Assembly: GCF_000759475.1 (NCBI RefSeq)
Contig: NZ_CP009454.1
Location: 2,108,001 to 2,172,000, forward strand
Reading direction: 5' to 3'
Length of the DNA: 64,000 nt
DNA from: Pantoea rwandensis
GTDB taxonomy: Bacteria; Pseudomonadota; Gammaproteobacteria; Enterobacterales; Enterobacteriaceae
Under the pieces are notes generated by a model. It did no database searches and was not told where the DNA came from. It saw only the letters and a program-made list of their open reading frames with translations. Of the stretch, positions 18,154 to 26,661 are shown piece by piece. Position numbers and translations under genes: made by a program. How positions within the stretch are numbered: the stretch's first letter is position 1; the number at the start of each line of letters is the position of its first letter.

Positions 18154-19491
18154 ATGAGTCAGACACAACGCCAGCTGCGGTTAGGCGCCATCATCCAGGG
18201 TGTATCCGGCAATATGTCCGCATGGCGCCATCCTGACGCGGTGGCGGATGCCAGCGTCAATGTGGATTACGTGCTGGATCTGGCACGTAAAGCCGAACAG
18301 GCAAAGATTGATTTCCTGTTCGTAGCTGATGGGCTGTACATCACCCCGCAGTCGATCCCGCATTTCCTTAACCGCTTTGAGCCAATAACGCTGCTCTCGG
18401 CGTTATCGCTGGTGACGAAAAACATCGGGTTAGTGGCGACACTTTCCACCTCGTATAGCGAGCCGTTTACCGTAGCACGTCAGTTTGCCAGCCTCGATCA
18501 TCTCAGTCATGGGCGCACGGGCTGGAATGTGGTGACTTCCCCGCTGGAAGGTTCAGCGAAAAACTTCTCACGTGCCACCCATCCTGAGCACGATGAGCGC
18601 TACCGTGTGGCCAGCGAATATCTTCAGGTGGTGAAAGGGCTGTGGGACTCGTGGGAAGAAGGTGCTTTTGTGCGCGACAAAGCCAGCGGGCAGTTCTTTG
18701 ACGCGAGCAAACTGCATACTCTGAATCACAAAGGTCAATACTTTGCGGTTCAGGGGCCGCTCAACGTCGGGCGCTCACCGCAGGGACGCCCAATCGTTTT
18801 TCAGGCAGGCGCTTCGGAAGCGGGGAAAGCTTTTGCAGCAGAAGCAGCGGATGCGATATACACCCGACAGGAGACGCTGGCGGAGGCACGCGAGTTTCGT
18901 GAAGACGTGCGCCGTCGTTTAGTGGCGCGTGGTCGTGGTGCCGACGATATCCGCGTGTTCCAGGGCATCAGTGTGATCATTGGTGCAACTGAAGCGGAAG
19001 CCGAGCAGCGCTACCAGCAAACCGCAGAACTGGTGACCATCGATAAAGCACTGGAGTATTTGGGCCGTTATTTTGAACACCATGACTTCAGCCAATATGC
19101 GTTGGATGAACCCTTCCCGGAGATTGGCGATCTCGGCGCAAACAGCTTCCGCAGCACCACCGATAAGATTAAGCAGAATGCGCGCGAGCGCGGTTTAACC
19201 TTGCGTCAGGCCGCGCTAGAGGAAGCCACTCCGCGTCCGAGTTTCCTCGGCACTGCACATCAGGTGGCAGACGGATTAGCGCAGTGGTTCCTTGCAGGGG
19301 CAACCGACGGCTTTATCGTACGCGGCGGCACACCGAATGCCTTTGATGATTTTGTTGAACAGGTGATCCCGCTGCTGCAGGCGCGCGGTATTTACCGCAC
19401 CGAGTATGAAGGGGAAACCTTGCGTGCGAACCTGGGCTTAGCCGAGCCAGCAAACCAGTTTGCAGATCAGCGTCGTCAGCACGTGGCGTAA
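18154..19491 (+). CDS. FMN-dependent monooxygenase, nitrilotriacetate monooxygenase A family
   Basis: Luciferase-like (LLM) flavin monooxygenase of 445 residues in the NtaA/SnaA/DszA group, which uses reduced FMN supplied by a separate reductase. Typical features are the N-terminal [38 protein letters not shown] (the GR.GWN...S motif of the subgroup) and [13 protein letters not shown]. It is 12 bases after the ATPase with a good AGAGGAGCACGAC site. Related enzymes cleave C-N or C-S bonds of small organosulfur or chelating compounds. No reductase gene is in the window. The stop codon falls inside the first unit of a 34-bp tandem repeat. Confidence 0.88.
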   Translation: MSQTQRQLRLGAIIQGVSGNMSAWRHPDAVADASVNVDYVLDLARKAEQAKIDFLFVADGLYITPQSIPHFLNRFEPITLLSALSLVTKNIGLVATLSTSYSEPFTVARQFASLDHLSHGRTGWNVVTSPLEGSAKNFSRATHPEHDERYRVASEYLQVVKGLWDSWEEGAFVRDKASGQFFDASKLHTLNHKGQYFAVQGPLNVGRSPQGRPIVFQAGASEAGKAFAAEAADAIYTRQETLAEAREFREDVRRRLVARGRGADDIRVFQGISVIIGATEAEAEQRYQQTAELVTIDKALEYLGRYFEHHDFSQYALDEPFPEIGDLGANSFRSTTDKIKQNARERGLTLRQAALEEATPRPSFLGTAHQVADGLAQWFLAGATDGFIVRGGTPNAFDDFVEQVIPLLQARGIYRTEYEGETLRANLGLAEPANQFADQRRQHVA

Positions 19492-19577
19492 AACTCTGTT
19501 AAAGCGCCGCCAGCACGTGGCGTATTACTCTGTTAAAGCGCCGTCATCAAATGGCGTATTACTTTGTCAAAGCGCCG
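19476..19577. repeat. 34-bp direct tandem repeat, three units
   Basis: Units at 19476-19509, 19510-19543 and 19544-19577 share the core TGGCGTA--ACT-TGT-AAAGCGCCG. Units 1 and 2 differ at three positions; unit 3 is more diverged. There are no spacers between units, so it is not a CRISPR array. Unit 1 contains the last codons and stop (TAA) of the preceding monooxygenase gene. Confidence 0.85.
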
Positions 19578-19585
19578 CAAAACCC

Positions 19586-19607
19586 GTAGCGGCGCGATTT
19601 ATCGCGC
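19586..19607. repeat. REP-like palindrome, copy B (single arm)
   Basis: One clean copy of GTAGCGGCGCGATTTATCGCGC, directly after the 34-bp tandem repeats and before the convergent PhnD-like gene. Confidence 0.65.
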
Positions 19608-19662
19608 ATCATTTAACCGCAGAGCACCAGACAGACGACACATCTCGCCGCTAACCCTCCTA

Positions 19663-20448
19663 TCACAACGCCGTCACACCGTATTCCGCTGCCTGATCTT
19701 CCCACGCTTGCACCTCATCGTAGAATGCGCGTTCTGGCACAGCAAAACCGCCGATCAGACTCTGTGCCAGCAACGGCTGATACTTCTTATCCTTGGTGAG
19801 TTCGGTCAGGGCGCTGCGCAAATGCTCAAGGGTGGCGGCATCTGTTTTCGCGGAGGTGATCAGTGGCAGGGCGGCGCACAGCGGGGTTTCGCCGATGATC
19901 TCTAACCCGGCCAATTCTTCAGGATGATGAGCACGCAGCAGTGCCCAGGTGATGCAATCGATCGCCGCAATATCCGCACGCTGTTCACGCAGCGCGGTCA
20001 AAGACTGACGATGACTGCCACTCAGCAGCGTCGTACTAAAGAACGTGCCAGCGCGAGCCAGTGGGGCGATCACATAGCGCAGTGAGTTATAGCCTGAGTG
20101 CGAATCCTCGCTGTTGCACACCGCGCGGCGACCGCGAAAATCACGCAAAGTGAGATTCTCATCCTCCTTACGCGCCACCAACCAACTGCGATAGCGTAAT
20201 CCCTCGCAACCCTGTGCGCTGGATTGAAATGCCCCAACCAGTTGCACATCAGGCAGCAAAGCGACCAGCGGATAGCCGCAGGTCTGGCTCAACAGCACAT
20301 TATCGTCGCGCCAGTGGGGTAAGAGATCGTTGTGCCACTCAACCTCAGCCAGCACGCCGCGTTGGGTCAACAGCGTCGTTAGCGCTGTGGTCAGGCCAAG
20401 CGTCGTCGGATGATGGATGTCGTACATTGGCAATGAAAGGATCGGCAT
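19663..20448 (-). CDS. PhnD-like substrate-binding-fold protein without signal peptide
   Basis: 261-residue protein resembling the phosphate/phosphite/phosphonate binding-protein group (COG3221): an N-terminal LPMYD strand, LLSQTCGYPL near residue 55, DSHSGYNSLRYV near 115 and a closing helical part. Unlike transported binding proteins it begins directly with the fold and has no signal peptide or lipobox, so it may act in the cytoplasm as a sensor or enzyme. ATG 20448 has AAGG nine bases upstream; an alternative ATG is at 20457. Its 5' end overlaps the desaturase gene by 104 bases in another frame. No PhnC/PhnE transporter accompanies it. Family call moderate, function unknown. Confidence 0.7.
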   Translation of the reverse strand: MPILSLPMYDIHHPTTLGLTTALTTLLTQRGVLAEVEWHNDLLPHWRDDNVLLSQTCGYPLVALLPDVQLVGAFQSSAQGCEGLRYRSWLVARKEDENLTLRDFRGRRAVCNSEDSHSGYNSLRYVIAPLARAGTFFSTTLLSGSHRQSLTALREQRADIAAIDCITWALLRAHHPEELAGLEIIGETPLCAALPLITSAKTDAATLEHLRSALTELTKDKKYQPLLAQSLIGGFAVPERAFYDEVQAWEDQAAEYGVTAL

Positions 20449-21394
20449 GCTGTGCATCCTTGTGCGTTCCCGGGTGGGCGTTTACATCGACCGGTTTGCG
20501 CCAGAAGCGCAGCAACCACTCGCCATAACCGGCGACGCGGAAACCGTGATTGCGCTGATGGTAGCCGTCGCGATACAGCAAATAGACTTTGCGCAGGCCG
20601 TACCATGGCAAACCGGGCAGATCGTGATGTACAGAATGATAGTTGAGATTCAGAAATAGCAAACGCCACGGCCACGCGGCTTCGTTGTTAACGGAACGTG
20701 CCAGCGGGGCCTCTTCTGCGCGATGCTCGTAAAAGGAGCGTACTTTAGTCAGTGCCAGCGCTGGATAACTGACCGCAACCACAAACCATAGCGGCGACAA
20801 TCCTTGCTGCTGCATCCAGTAAAAAAGCCCAGCGAGCAGCGTCAAATGAATCACCCACATTGAAACCGCGGCACGACCCCGCGCCAGCAGCATCATTTTC
20901 AGCGCAGCCACGATATCCAGCAACGGTGCTAACAGCAAACGACCGGGAAAGGTATTGCGCAGATGGATGACGCGCTGTTGCCACGGTTTGAGCTGCGCCC
21001 AGCGTTCCGGTGACAGGTAATAGGTTTCCGGGTCGTCATCCGGTTCGGTCAGAGTGTGATTACGGTGATGGGCCAGATGCGAATCACGATACAGCCCATA
21101 GGGGTACCACACCGCCAGCGGCAGGGTGCCGAACAACTGATTGAAGCGTGGCCAACGCGTAGGGTGGCCGTGGATCAATTCATGCTGGAGCGACATATAC
21201 CAGGTGGTCAACACGATCAGCAGCAGGGTGGTGACGAACAGTCCCAGCGTTTGCCAAAAAATGACACAGGCAAACCAGCCGCTATAGACGGTCACGATTA
21301 ACACCCAAGTGGGCAACTCGCTGCGCCACAGCCAGCTCCGCGCCAGTTGATGCACCACTGCGCGCTGCTGGGTGTTGATATAGTCGTTTGCCAT
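20345..21394 (-). CDS. Fatty acid desaturase family membrane protein
   Basis: Integral-membrane di-iron desaturase/hydroxylase of 349 residues. The three histidine boxes are present: HELIHGH from residue 71, HLAHH at 106-110 and HSVHH at 253-257. Hydrophobic segments lie at about 28-66 and 178-215. The last ~45 residues after FWRKPVDVNAHP are hydrophilic and are encoded partly inside the next gene's start, so they may be poorly conserved. The substrate may be a fatty acid, carotenoid or other lipid. ATG at 21394 with AGGG upstream; divergent from the luciferase-like gene. Confidence 0.85.
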   Translation of the reverse strand: MANDYINTQQRAVVHQLARSWLWRSELPTWVLIVTVYSGWFACVIFWQTLGLFVTTLLLIVLTTWYMSLQHELIHGHPTRWPRFNQLFGTLPLAVWYPYGLYRDSHLAHHRNHTLTEPDDDPETYYLSPERWAQLKPWQQRVIHLRNTFPGRLLLAPLLDIVAALKMMLLARGRAAVSMWVIHLTLLAGLFYWMQQQGLSPLWFVVAVSYPALALTKVRSFYEHRAEEAPLARSVNNEAAWPWRLLFLNLNYHSVHHDLPGLPWYGLRKVYLLYRDGYHQRNHGFRVAGYGEWLLRFWRKPVDVNAHPGTHKDAQHADPFIANVRHPSSDDAWPDHSANDAVDPTRRAG

Positions 21395-21580
21395 GCGGAT
21401 ACCCTAAACCTGCAAAACCGGGGAAATTCTGCGCACGATGATTGATCACCGTGATAAACACAAAGACCCTGTTTTTATGACTTATGCAAAAAAGTTGATG
21501 AAGCGCGCGAAAACTATTGGCTATCAGTCACCTCTTGCGTGGCGTAACCTTTCTCCATCGAAACGTAATGCATCACGTGC

Positions 21581-21595
21581 GGGCCAGTGCGGCCC
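21581..21595 (+). other. Stem-loop just before the ribosome site of the luciferase-like gene
   Basis: GGGCC-agtgc-GGCCC hairpin ends three bases before the GGAG ribosome site of the gene at 21612. Such a placement could affect translation initiation. Confidence 0.35.
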
Positions 21596-21611
21596 CCTGG
21601 AGAATTTCACT

Positions 21612-22634
21612 ATGAAAAAGATTGGCTTCCTGTCCTTTGGTCACTGGACCCCGTCATCGCAGTCAGCGACCCGTTCCGCTCAGGATGTTTTACTGCAATC
21701 CATCGATTTAGCCGTGGCGGCGGAAGAGTTGGGCGCGGATGGCGCCTACTATCGCGTACACCACTTTGCGCGTCAGTTAAGCTCGCCTTTCCCACTGCTG
21801 GCGGCAGTCGGTGCCAAAACCAACCGCATTGAAATAGGTACTGGCGTAATCGATATGCGCTATGAGAACCCGCTGTATATGGCGGAAGATGCCGGTGCGG
21901 CAGATCTGATTTCTAACGGACGCTTGCAGCTGGGATTAAGCCGCGGCTCCCCGGAGCAGGTGATCGAAGGCTATCGTTACTTTGGTTTTAACCCGAAAGA
22001 GGGCGAAACTGATGCCGATATGGGACGTCGCCATACTGAGGAACTGCTGGAAGTGCTGCGCGGTGAAGGTTTTGCCAAACCGAATCCGCAGCCGATGTTC
22101 CCAAATCCGCCGGGCCTGCTGCGTCTGGAGCCGTTCTCAGAAGGCCTGCGTGAGCGTATCTGGTGGGGCTCCGGCTCAAACGCGACATCAGTTTGGGCAG
22201 CACAGCAGGGGATGAATCTGCAAAGCTCCACACTGAAGGATGATGAAACCGGCGAACCGTTCCACATCCAGCAGGCGAAACAGATTCGCGCTTACCGTGA
22301 AGCCTGGAAAGCAGCTGGGCACCAACGTGAACCGCGTGTTTCAGTGAGCCGCAGTATCTTTGCGCTGACCAACGATATCGACCGTGCTTACTTTGGTCGC
22401 AGTGGCCAGGATCAAGACTCTGTGGGCTTCCTTGATGAGAAAACCCGTGCCATCTTCGGTCGCAGCTATGCAGCAGAGCCAGAGCAGTTGATTAAACAGC
22501 TGGCACAGGACGAAGGGATTGCCGAAGCCGATACGCTGTTGCTCACTATCCCGAACCAGTTGGGTGTCGATTACTGTGCGCATGTGATGGAAAGCATCCT
22601 GACCCATGTGGCACCTGAGCTGGGCTGGCGTTAA
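21612..22634 (+). CDS. Luciferase-like flavin-dependent oxidoreductase
   Basis: LLM-class FMN-dependent enzyme of 340 residues, of the bacterial luciferase alpha-like type rather than the NtaA type at 18154 and 30760. Visible features: MKKIGFLSFGHW strand, AEELGADGAYYRVHHFA, IEIGTGVIDMRYENPLYMAEDAGAADLISNGRLQLGLSRGSP, a classic LLM core. The frame is open from 21438 but ATG 21612 starts exactly at the first strand and has GGAG upstream. Similar enzymes accompany this transporter type in Klebsiella, so it may act on the same imported compounds. Reaction unknown. Confidence 0.88.
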   Translation: MKKIGFLSFGHWTPSSQSATRSAQDVLLQSIDLAVAAEELGADGAYYRVHHFARQLSSPFPLLAAVGAKTNRIEIGTGVIDMRYENPLYMAEDAGAADLISNGRLQLGLSRGSPEQVIEGYRYFGFNPKEGETDADMGRRHTEELLEVLRGEGFAKPNPQPMFPNPPGLLRLEPFSEGLRERIWWGSGSNATSVWAAQQGMNLQSSTLKDDETGEPFHIQQAKQIRAYREAWKAAGHQREPRVSVSRSIFALTNDIDRAYFGRSGQDQDSVGFLDEKTRAIFGRSYAAEPEQLIKQLAQDEGIAEADTLLLTIPNQLGVDYCAHVMESILTHVAPELGWR

Positions 22635-22639
22635 ACCTT

Positions 22640-22671
22640 AAAAGGCGCACTTTTTGAAGTGTGCCTTTTCT
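22640..22671 (+). terminator. Intrinsic terminator after the luciferase-like gene
   Basis: AAAAGGCGCACTT-ttttg-AAGTGTGCCTTTT stem with one G-T style mismatch and a T-rich tail, six bases after the stop codon. Confidence 0.85.
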
Positions 22672-22712
22672 TAACCATCACCTTAATCAGTATATCAATC
22701 TAACTTAAATTA

Positions 22713-22768
22713 AAAGATAACTCTGGCAACCCCGAGCATTGCAATTTAGGGTTATTGGAGTTATCTTT
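22713..22768. promoter_or_regulatory. Large dyad upstream of hicAB
   Basis: Outer arms AAAGATAACTC (22713-22723) and GAGTTATCTTT (22758-22768) pair perfectly. Inside, after 4-nt offsets on each side, AACCC (22728-22732) pairs with GGGTT (22749-22753). The dyad sits 24 bases before hicA. It could be the operator bound by the HicB antitoxin, or a stem-loop in the leader. Confidence 0.55.
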
Positions 22769-22797
22769 CTGCTTTCAGGACGAAGCAGAGAATGGAC

Positions 22798-22986
22798 ATG
22801 GATAGCAGGTCATTAATGGCTGAGATCAAGGCCGATGGTTGGGAGCTGATTCGGATTAACGGTAGCCATCATCATTTTGTGCATCCTACCAAGAAAGGTC
22901 TGGTAACGATTCCGCACCCCAAAAAAGATCTGCCGATTAAGACGGTAAAAAGCATCCGTAAACAGGCCGGGCTTGCAGTTCATTAA
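22798..22986 (+). CDS. hicA: HicA-type toxin of a type II toxin-antitoxin system
   Basis: Small mRNA interferase (62 residues) with the dsRBD-like HicA fold. The catalytic-histidine segment GSHHHFVHPTKKG is intact, followed by VTIPHPKKDLP and KTVKSIRKQAG. The ATG at 22798 matches the usual MDSRSL start; ATG 22792 two codons upstream is an alternative. hicB follows after 19 bases in the usual toxin-first order. With the catalytic His present the toxin should be active and must be held by HicB. Confidence 0.9.
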   Translation: MDSRSLMAEIKADGWELIRINGSHHHFVHPTKKGLVTIPHPKKDLPIKTVKSIRKQAGLAVH

Positions 22987-23005
22987 ACTGAGAGAGGTAT
23001 TCCTT

Positions 23006-23416
23006 ATGTTCTATCCGATTGCGATTGAAGCGGGTGATGAAAGCACGGCGTTTGGTGTCACGGTTCATGATTTACCTGGCTGCTTTTCAGCCGGAGATAC
23101 GCTGGAAGAAGCGGTAAAAAACGCGAGAGAAGCCATTATTGGTCATCTGGAATTGATGGTTGAGTTGGAGCAGGATATTCCCGCGGTTTCAGAGTTAAAA
23201 AGCGTGATGAAAAATCCCGCCTATACAGGTTATGTTTGGGTGTTGGTAGAAGTAGATGTCACACGCATTTTAGGTGGTTCAGAGAAGATTAATGTCACTC
23301 TGCCGAAGTTGTTAATTGACCGGATTGACCGTTGTGTCGCTACCCATCCGGAATTTAAAACCCGTTCAGGTTTTCTGGCTCAGGTGGCACTAGAACGAAT
23401 TGCCAAAACTCGCTAG
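23006..23416 (+). CDS. hicB: HicB-type antitoxin
   Basis: Antitoxin of 136 residues. The N-terminal partial RNase H-like fold (FYPIAIEAGDESTAFGVTVHDLPGCFSAGDT) binds HicA, and the C-terminal part with INVTLPKLLIDRIDRCV...RSGFLAQVALERI is a ribbon-helix-helix DNA-binding domain, which supports autoregulation at the upstream dyad. ATG 23006 is preceded by GAGAGGTATTCCTT. A terminator follows 18 bases after the stop. Confidence 0.92.
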   Translation: MFYPIAIEAGDESTAFGVTVHDLPGCFSAGDTLEEAVKNAREAIIGHLELMVELEQDIPAVSELKSVMKNPAYTGYVWVLVEVDVTRILGGSEKINVTLPKLLIDRIDRCVATHPEFKTRSGFLAQVALERIAKTR

Positions 23417-23434
23417 TAAACTGTTGGCAAATAA

Positions 23435-23467
23435 GGGCCTCCGCAATATTGCAGAGGCCCGTATTTG
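23435..23467 (+). terminator. Terminator after hicB
   Basis: GGGCCTC and GAGGCCC arms (23435-23441 / 23454-23460) with an internal GCAATATTGC palindrome, followed by GTATTTGTG. The stem is strong; the T-run is modest. Confidence 0.7.
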
Positions 23468-23504
23468 TGAGCCGCATGCCTCAGGCGTTTCTGAGGCGAT
23501 AATG

Positions 23505-24332
23505 TTAATTGACCCCTAACTCCCACCACAGCTTATCCAGCGCATAGTAGCGGTCGCGTTCGCTTTCGGGCTGGTTGAGATCGCGCTTCCACGGCTTAGC
23601 CAAAATAAAGTGCAGATTCTTCACTTCATCCTCTTTCCACATCACGCTGTGCTGGAACGGCAGCGTTTTCAACGCGTTGTAGATATATGGCAGCGGCAGC
23701 CAGCGATGCTCAAACACTTCATTGAGCAAATCCTGTTCAGAGAACGGATAGCGGCGTAAATCCGTGATGGCCGCAACTTTTTGCTGTAGCCAGTTAAACA
23801 CCTCTTCATTCGGTTCAAGCACCAAAAAGCCGCCATTCAGATAACGGTCAAGGCTAGCCGGTGCCGGCTCACCGCGATCCTGCCACGTATAGTGACAGTT
23901 CTCCGGTTGCCAGCTGGCAGGATAACTGGCGATCTTGTTGGGATTGCAGCGGCAGGCATGGCAGGCGGCCAAAGCGTGATCGCCCAGATCCAGCGTAAAC
24001 AGCTCATCCATATTACGCAGCACCAGCATATCCGCGTCGAGAAACACCACGCGCTCGCAGCCGGTCAGTTCCCAGGCCCGCAGCTTGCTCCACACTTCGC
24101 CGAATTGAGCAGAAGCGTAGTGCTGCTCCAGGTCGGCGCTGGGCATCAACGGCTCAACCGGGTGAATCACACATCCTAATTCCTGTAAGGCTTCACGCGT
24201 TTCGATATCAATTGCATCGGTGACCATGACAATTAACGGCCATTTCGTTTCGCTGCGTTTTAGCGATCGGTGCAGCACTTTTACGCCGATAAAATAGTCC
24301 GGCTGCGTCAGCAGTGTTACCCAGGCGTACAT
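23505..24332 (-). CDS. Family 8 glycosyltransferase (glycogenin-like)
   Basis: Retaining GT-A glycosyltransferase of 275 residues. The sugar-nucleotide/metal motif DAD is at residues 99-101 in the segment VVFLDADMLVLRN. SKLRAWELT before it, YLNGGFLVLEP and SEQDLLNEVF after it are all in the glycogenin/galactinol-synthase pattern. ATG 24332 follows GGGGGAGAATTT. It is 20 bases downstream of the FAD oxidase gene on the same strand, so the two are co-transcribed. Acceptor unknown; no glycogen or LPS genes are near. Confidence 0.87.
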   Translation of the reverse strand: MYAWVTLLTQPDYFIGVKVLHRSLKRSETKWPLIVMVTDAIDIETREALQELGCVIHPVEPLMPSADLEQHYASAQFGEVWSKLRAWELTGCERVVFLDADMLVLRNMDELFTLDLGDHALAACHACRCNPNKIASYPASWQPENCHYTWQDRGEPAPASLDRYLNGGFLVLEPNEEVFNWLQQKVAAITDLRRYPFSEQDLLNEVFEHRWLPLPYIYNALKTLPFQHSVMWKEDEVKNLHFILAKPWKRDLNQPESERDRYYALDKLWWELGVN

Positions 24333-24352
24333 AAATTCTCCCCCGTCAAAAT

Positions 24353-25735
24353 TCAATCAAATAAAGCCGTGACATAGTCATTGCTAAAACGACACTGCGG
24401 ATCGAGCTGTTCACGCACCGCGCGGAAGGCATCCCACTGTGGATAAATCTCCCGCCAGCCGTAGCGCTGTGGATCGTAATATTTGCCCCAGTGCGGTCGC
24501 CCACCTTCTGCGGCCAGCAATTTCTCCACTTCGGTGAGGAAGTGCAGGCCTTCCTGGGACAGCGAACCGTCATCGGCGTAATAGACCACGAAGCCAAAGA
24601 AACAGGTCGGCTGCTGATAAGCCGGGCTGAGCCAGGCTTCGGACGCGCCGGTGCAGCGCAGGATAATGGGGTAGTGCATGTGCGGATGATTCTCCGCATA
24701 CCAGGCTTTGATTTTGCTGATAATCTCCGGGGTTCTGTCCAGCGGCACGCCAATTTCAACATTGATTTGCGGCACGGCAATACCGCGACAAAACAGCTGG
24801 TAGATATCGCCGCTCAGGTCGGTGAAATCGCGAAAACGCGTTACCGTACGGAACTGTTTGCCGCCTTTACCTTCGATCTGCGTATCACGATGCATGTGCG
24901 CCAGCGTCTGATCGATGGTGTCATTCAGACTGCTGTCGGTATCCTCGCCATGCTCGATCACCTCGCCGCCATTGGCGTGCCACGCCTGAACATCTGCTTC
25001 ACTGGCGGGGTTGGCATTCCAGACGTGCATCAGGTTGTCATCCACAAACCACCAGGCTTTGCTCAGCTCATATTGTTGATTCCAGCGCGGCAGATCCTGC
25101 TCCAGGGTATCGGCAGACACCGCGAATTTATGGCAGGTAAACAGGCGAAATGGCTGGGTACGCAGCGTTATGGCGGTCACAATCCCCAGCGATCCCAGAG
25201 ACGTCTGTGCAGCAGGAAAATCTGCTTCACCCCGATGAAATTCTCGCACGCGGCCATCAGCCATCACCATGCGGATGCTTATCACTTCATCCGCCAGTGA
25301 ACTCTGGTCCAGTCCCTGGCCGTGGGTGCCCGTTGCTATCGCGCCCGCCAGCGTCTGCACGGATATCACGCCAGGCGAACAGCCTAACATGCGATTGCGT
25401 GCGGTGAGTGCGTCGAACACCTGCTGCAGCAGCGTGCCTGCCGCGAAAGTGATGCTATCGTCATCCTCTCCCAATACGCCTCGCATGGCGCTAAGATCGA
25501 GTAACAGATCGTCGCCATTCACACACAGCATGCGGCCGGGTGACAAACGGCTGCCGATGACGCGCACTTTGCCTTTTGACGAACTCAGCAGCTGTTGCAG
25601 TTCGGCTTCATTTTGTGGCTGATGGACTTGCTCACGCTGGCCCACCACGGTGTTTTGCGCCCAGTTCCACAGGGCACTGTCGTGCTCGGTATTTTGCGGG
25701 TTGCGGAGGGGATAAAGGAGGGAATCTCTATTCAC
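24353..25735 (-). CDS. FAD-dependent oxidoreductase of the aldonolactone/alditol oxidase type
   Basis: Flavoprotein of 460 residues. An N-terminal FAD_binding_4 (PCMH) domain shows VRVIGSRLSPG, SPGVISVQTLAGAIATGTHGQG and SLGSLGIVTAITLRT. The C-terminal half is an ALO (D-arabinono-1,4-lactone oxidase) domain ending with the HWGK motif near residue 415. The histidine that covalently holds FAD in related oxidases (GxGHS) is Arg-Leu here (GSRLS), so FAD is probably bound non-covalently. The start is a GTG at 25735 with AAGGAAC upstream. Likely substrates are sugar acids, lactones or polyols. It is paired with a GT8 gene and a TetR gene. Confidence 0.87.
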   Translation of the reverse strand: MNRDSLLYPLRNPQNTEHDSALWNWAQNTVVGQREQVHQPQNEAELQQLLSSSKGKVRVIGSRLSPGRMLCVNGDDLLLDLSAMRGVLGEDDDSITFAAGTLLQQVFDALTARNRMLGCSPGVISVQTLAGAIATGTHGQGLDQSSLADEVISIRMVMADGRVREFHRGEADFPAAQTSLGSLGIVTAITLRTQPFRLFTCHKFAVSADTLEQDLPRWNQQYELSKAWWFVDDNLMHVWNANPASEADVQAWHANGGEVIEHGEDTDSSLNDTIDQTLAHMHRDTQIEGKGGKQFRTVTRFRDFTDLSGDIYQLFCRGIAVPQINVEIGVPLDRTPEIISKIKAWYAENHPHMHYPIILRCTGASEAWLSPAYQQPTCFFGFVVYYADDGSLSQEGLHFLTEVEKLLAAEGGRPHWGKYYDPQRYGWREIYPQWDAFRAVREQLDPQCRFSNDYVTALFD

Positions 25736-25808
25736 TACGGCGTTCCTTATGCTGAGGTCTGTGACGGTCCCAAACTTTAAGCGTAGACCATCACAGCACT
25801 GCTCAGTT

Positions 25809-26450
25809 TTAAGGCGCCTTGCAGATGTAGCGCAGCGTTGCGGTCACGGCCAGTTGGCGGTTACGACGGATGCTGTCCTCTTCCGTATCTTCAGGGGTGA
25901 ACAGGAAGTGGAAGGTGTAACGGTTGGCGACGTGGTGCACACAGATACTGCTTAGCAAGCGGTGTACATCCACGGTATTCAGGCCATCAATGAAGATGCC
26001 TTGCTGCTGACCGCGCGTCAGAATGTCATCCAGCAGATCCAGCGTACTTTTGTTCAACGCTTTAATGCGCTCGGACTGCACAATGTAGCGTCCGCGCAAC
26101 AAGTTTTCCGTACACACCAGGCGCATAAAATCCTGATGAGTGGCGTGATAATCGAAGCTGGCTTCGACCAGTTTAATCATCGCCTGCTCGGGCTCCATCT
26201 TTGCCAGATTCAGCCCGGTTTCATGTTCGCGAATCGCCTGATACACCTGCTCCAGCACCTCAATATACAGCTTCTCTTTATTGACGAAGTGGTACACCAC
26301 CATGCGTTTGGTGGTTTGCGCATGTTCAGCGATCTGATCAAGGCGTGCACCCTGCATGCCAAACTCGGCGAAGGTCTTTAGGGCACCGGCAAGGATGCGT
26401 TTTTTTAGCCCTTCCGGGTCATTTTTACGTTTCGTTGTAGTGTCCGACAT
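25809..26450 (-). CDS. TetR/AcrR family transcriptional regulator
   Basis: One-component regulator of 213 residues. The N-terminal HTH has RILAGALKTFAEFGMQGARLDQIAEHAQTTKRMVVYHFVNKEKLY, the standard TetR pattern with YHF before the K-E-x-L-Y end of helix 4. The C-terminal ligand domain includes CTENLLRGRYI. It lies 73 bases upstream of the FAD oxidase on the same strand, and divergent from the metQ-like gene, so it could control either. ATG 26450 is preferred over a TTG at 26459. Confidence 0.88.
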   Translation of the reverse strand: MSDTTTKRKNDPEGLKKRILAGALKTFAEFGMQGARLDQIAEHAQTTKRMVVYHFVNKEKLYIEVLEQVYQAIREHETGLNLAKMEPEQAMIKLVEASFDYHATHQDFMRLVCTENLLRGRYIVQSERIKALNKSTLDLLDDILTRGQQQGIFIDGLNTVDVHRLLSSICVHHVANRYTFHFLFTPEDTEEDSIRRNRQLAVTATLRYICKAP

Positions 26451-26540
26451 AGCGCTCAATACAGGTCAATCAAAACGGCATGGTATCACAGCCACCCTCT
26501 CACTTGTGGCGATGCGAGCGGCTGCGCGTCTTTATTCTTT

Positions 26541-26630
26541 TCAGGAATAGCATTCCCGAATAAATCATAATGCAGGAATAAGCATCTGCGTATACTGCGG
26601 CTAACTGTTCATCACAACAGTCGATTTTAC
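26541..26630. promoter_or_regulatory. Divergent regulatory region, TetR gene / metQ-like operon
   Basis: Contains GGAATAGCATTCC (26544-26556, dyad), a second GCAGGAATAAGC, a good -10 hexamer TATACT (26591-26596) for the metQ-like operon, and TTCATCACAACAGTCGATTTTAC (26608-26630), which resembles part of the conserved promoter block at 10562. There is no recognisable -35, consistent with activator dependence. Confidence 0.45.
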
Positions 26631-26661
26631 CTGACGCAATAATAACGATTAGGAAATAACT

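Noticed and set aside
19476..19577. Three regular repeats considered as a CRISPR array
   Set aside because: The units abut with no spacers, one overlaps a coding end, and there are no cas genes.
18154..22634. Bioluminescence (lux) system
   Set aside because: The luciferase-like enzymes are of the NtaA and general LLM groups; there is no luxAB pair and no luxCDE fatty-acid reductase genes.
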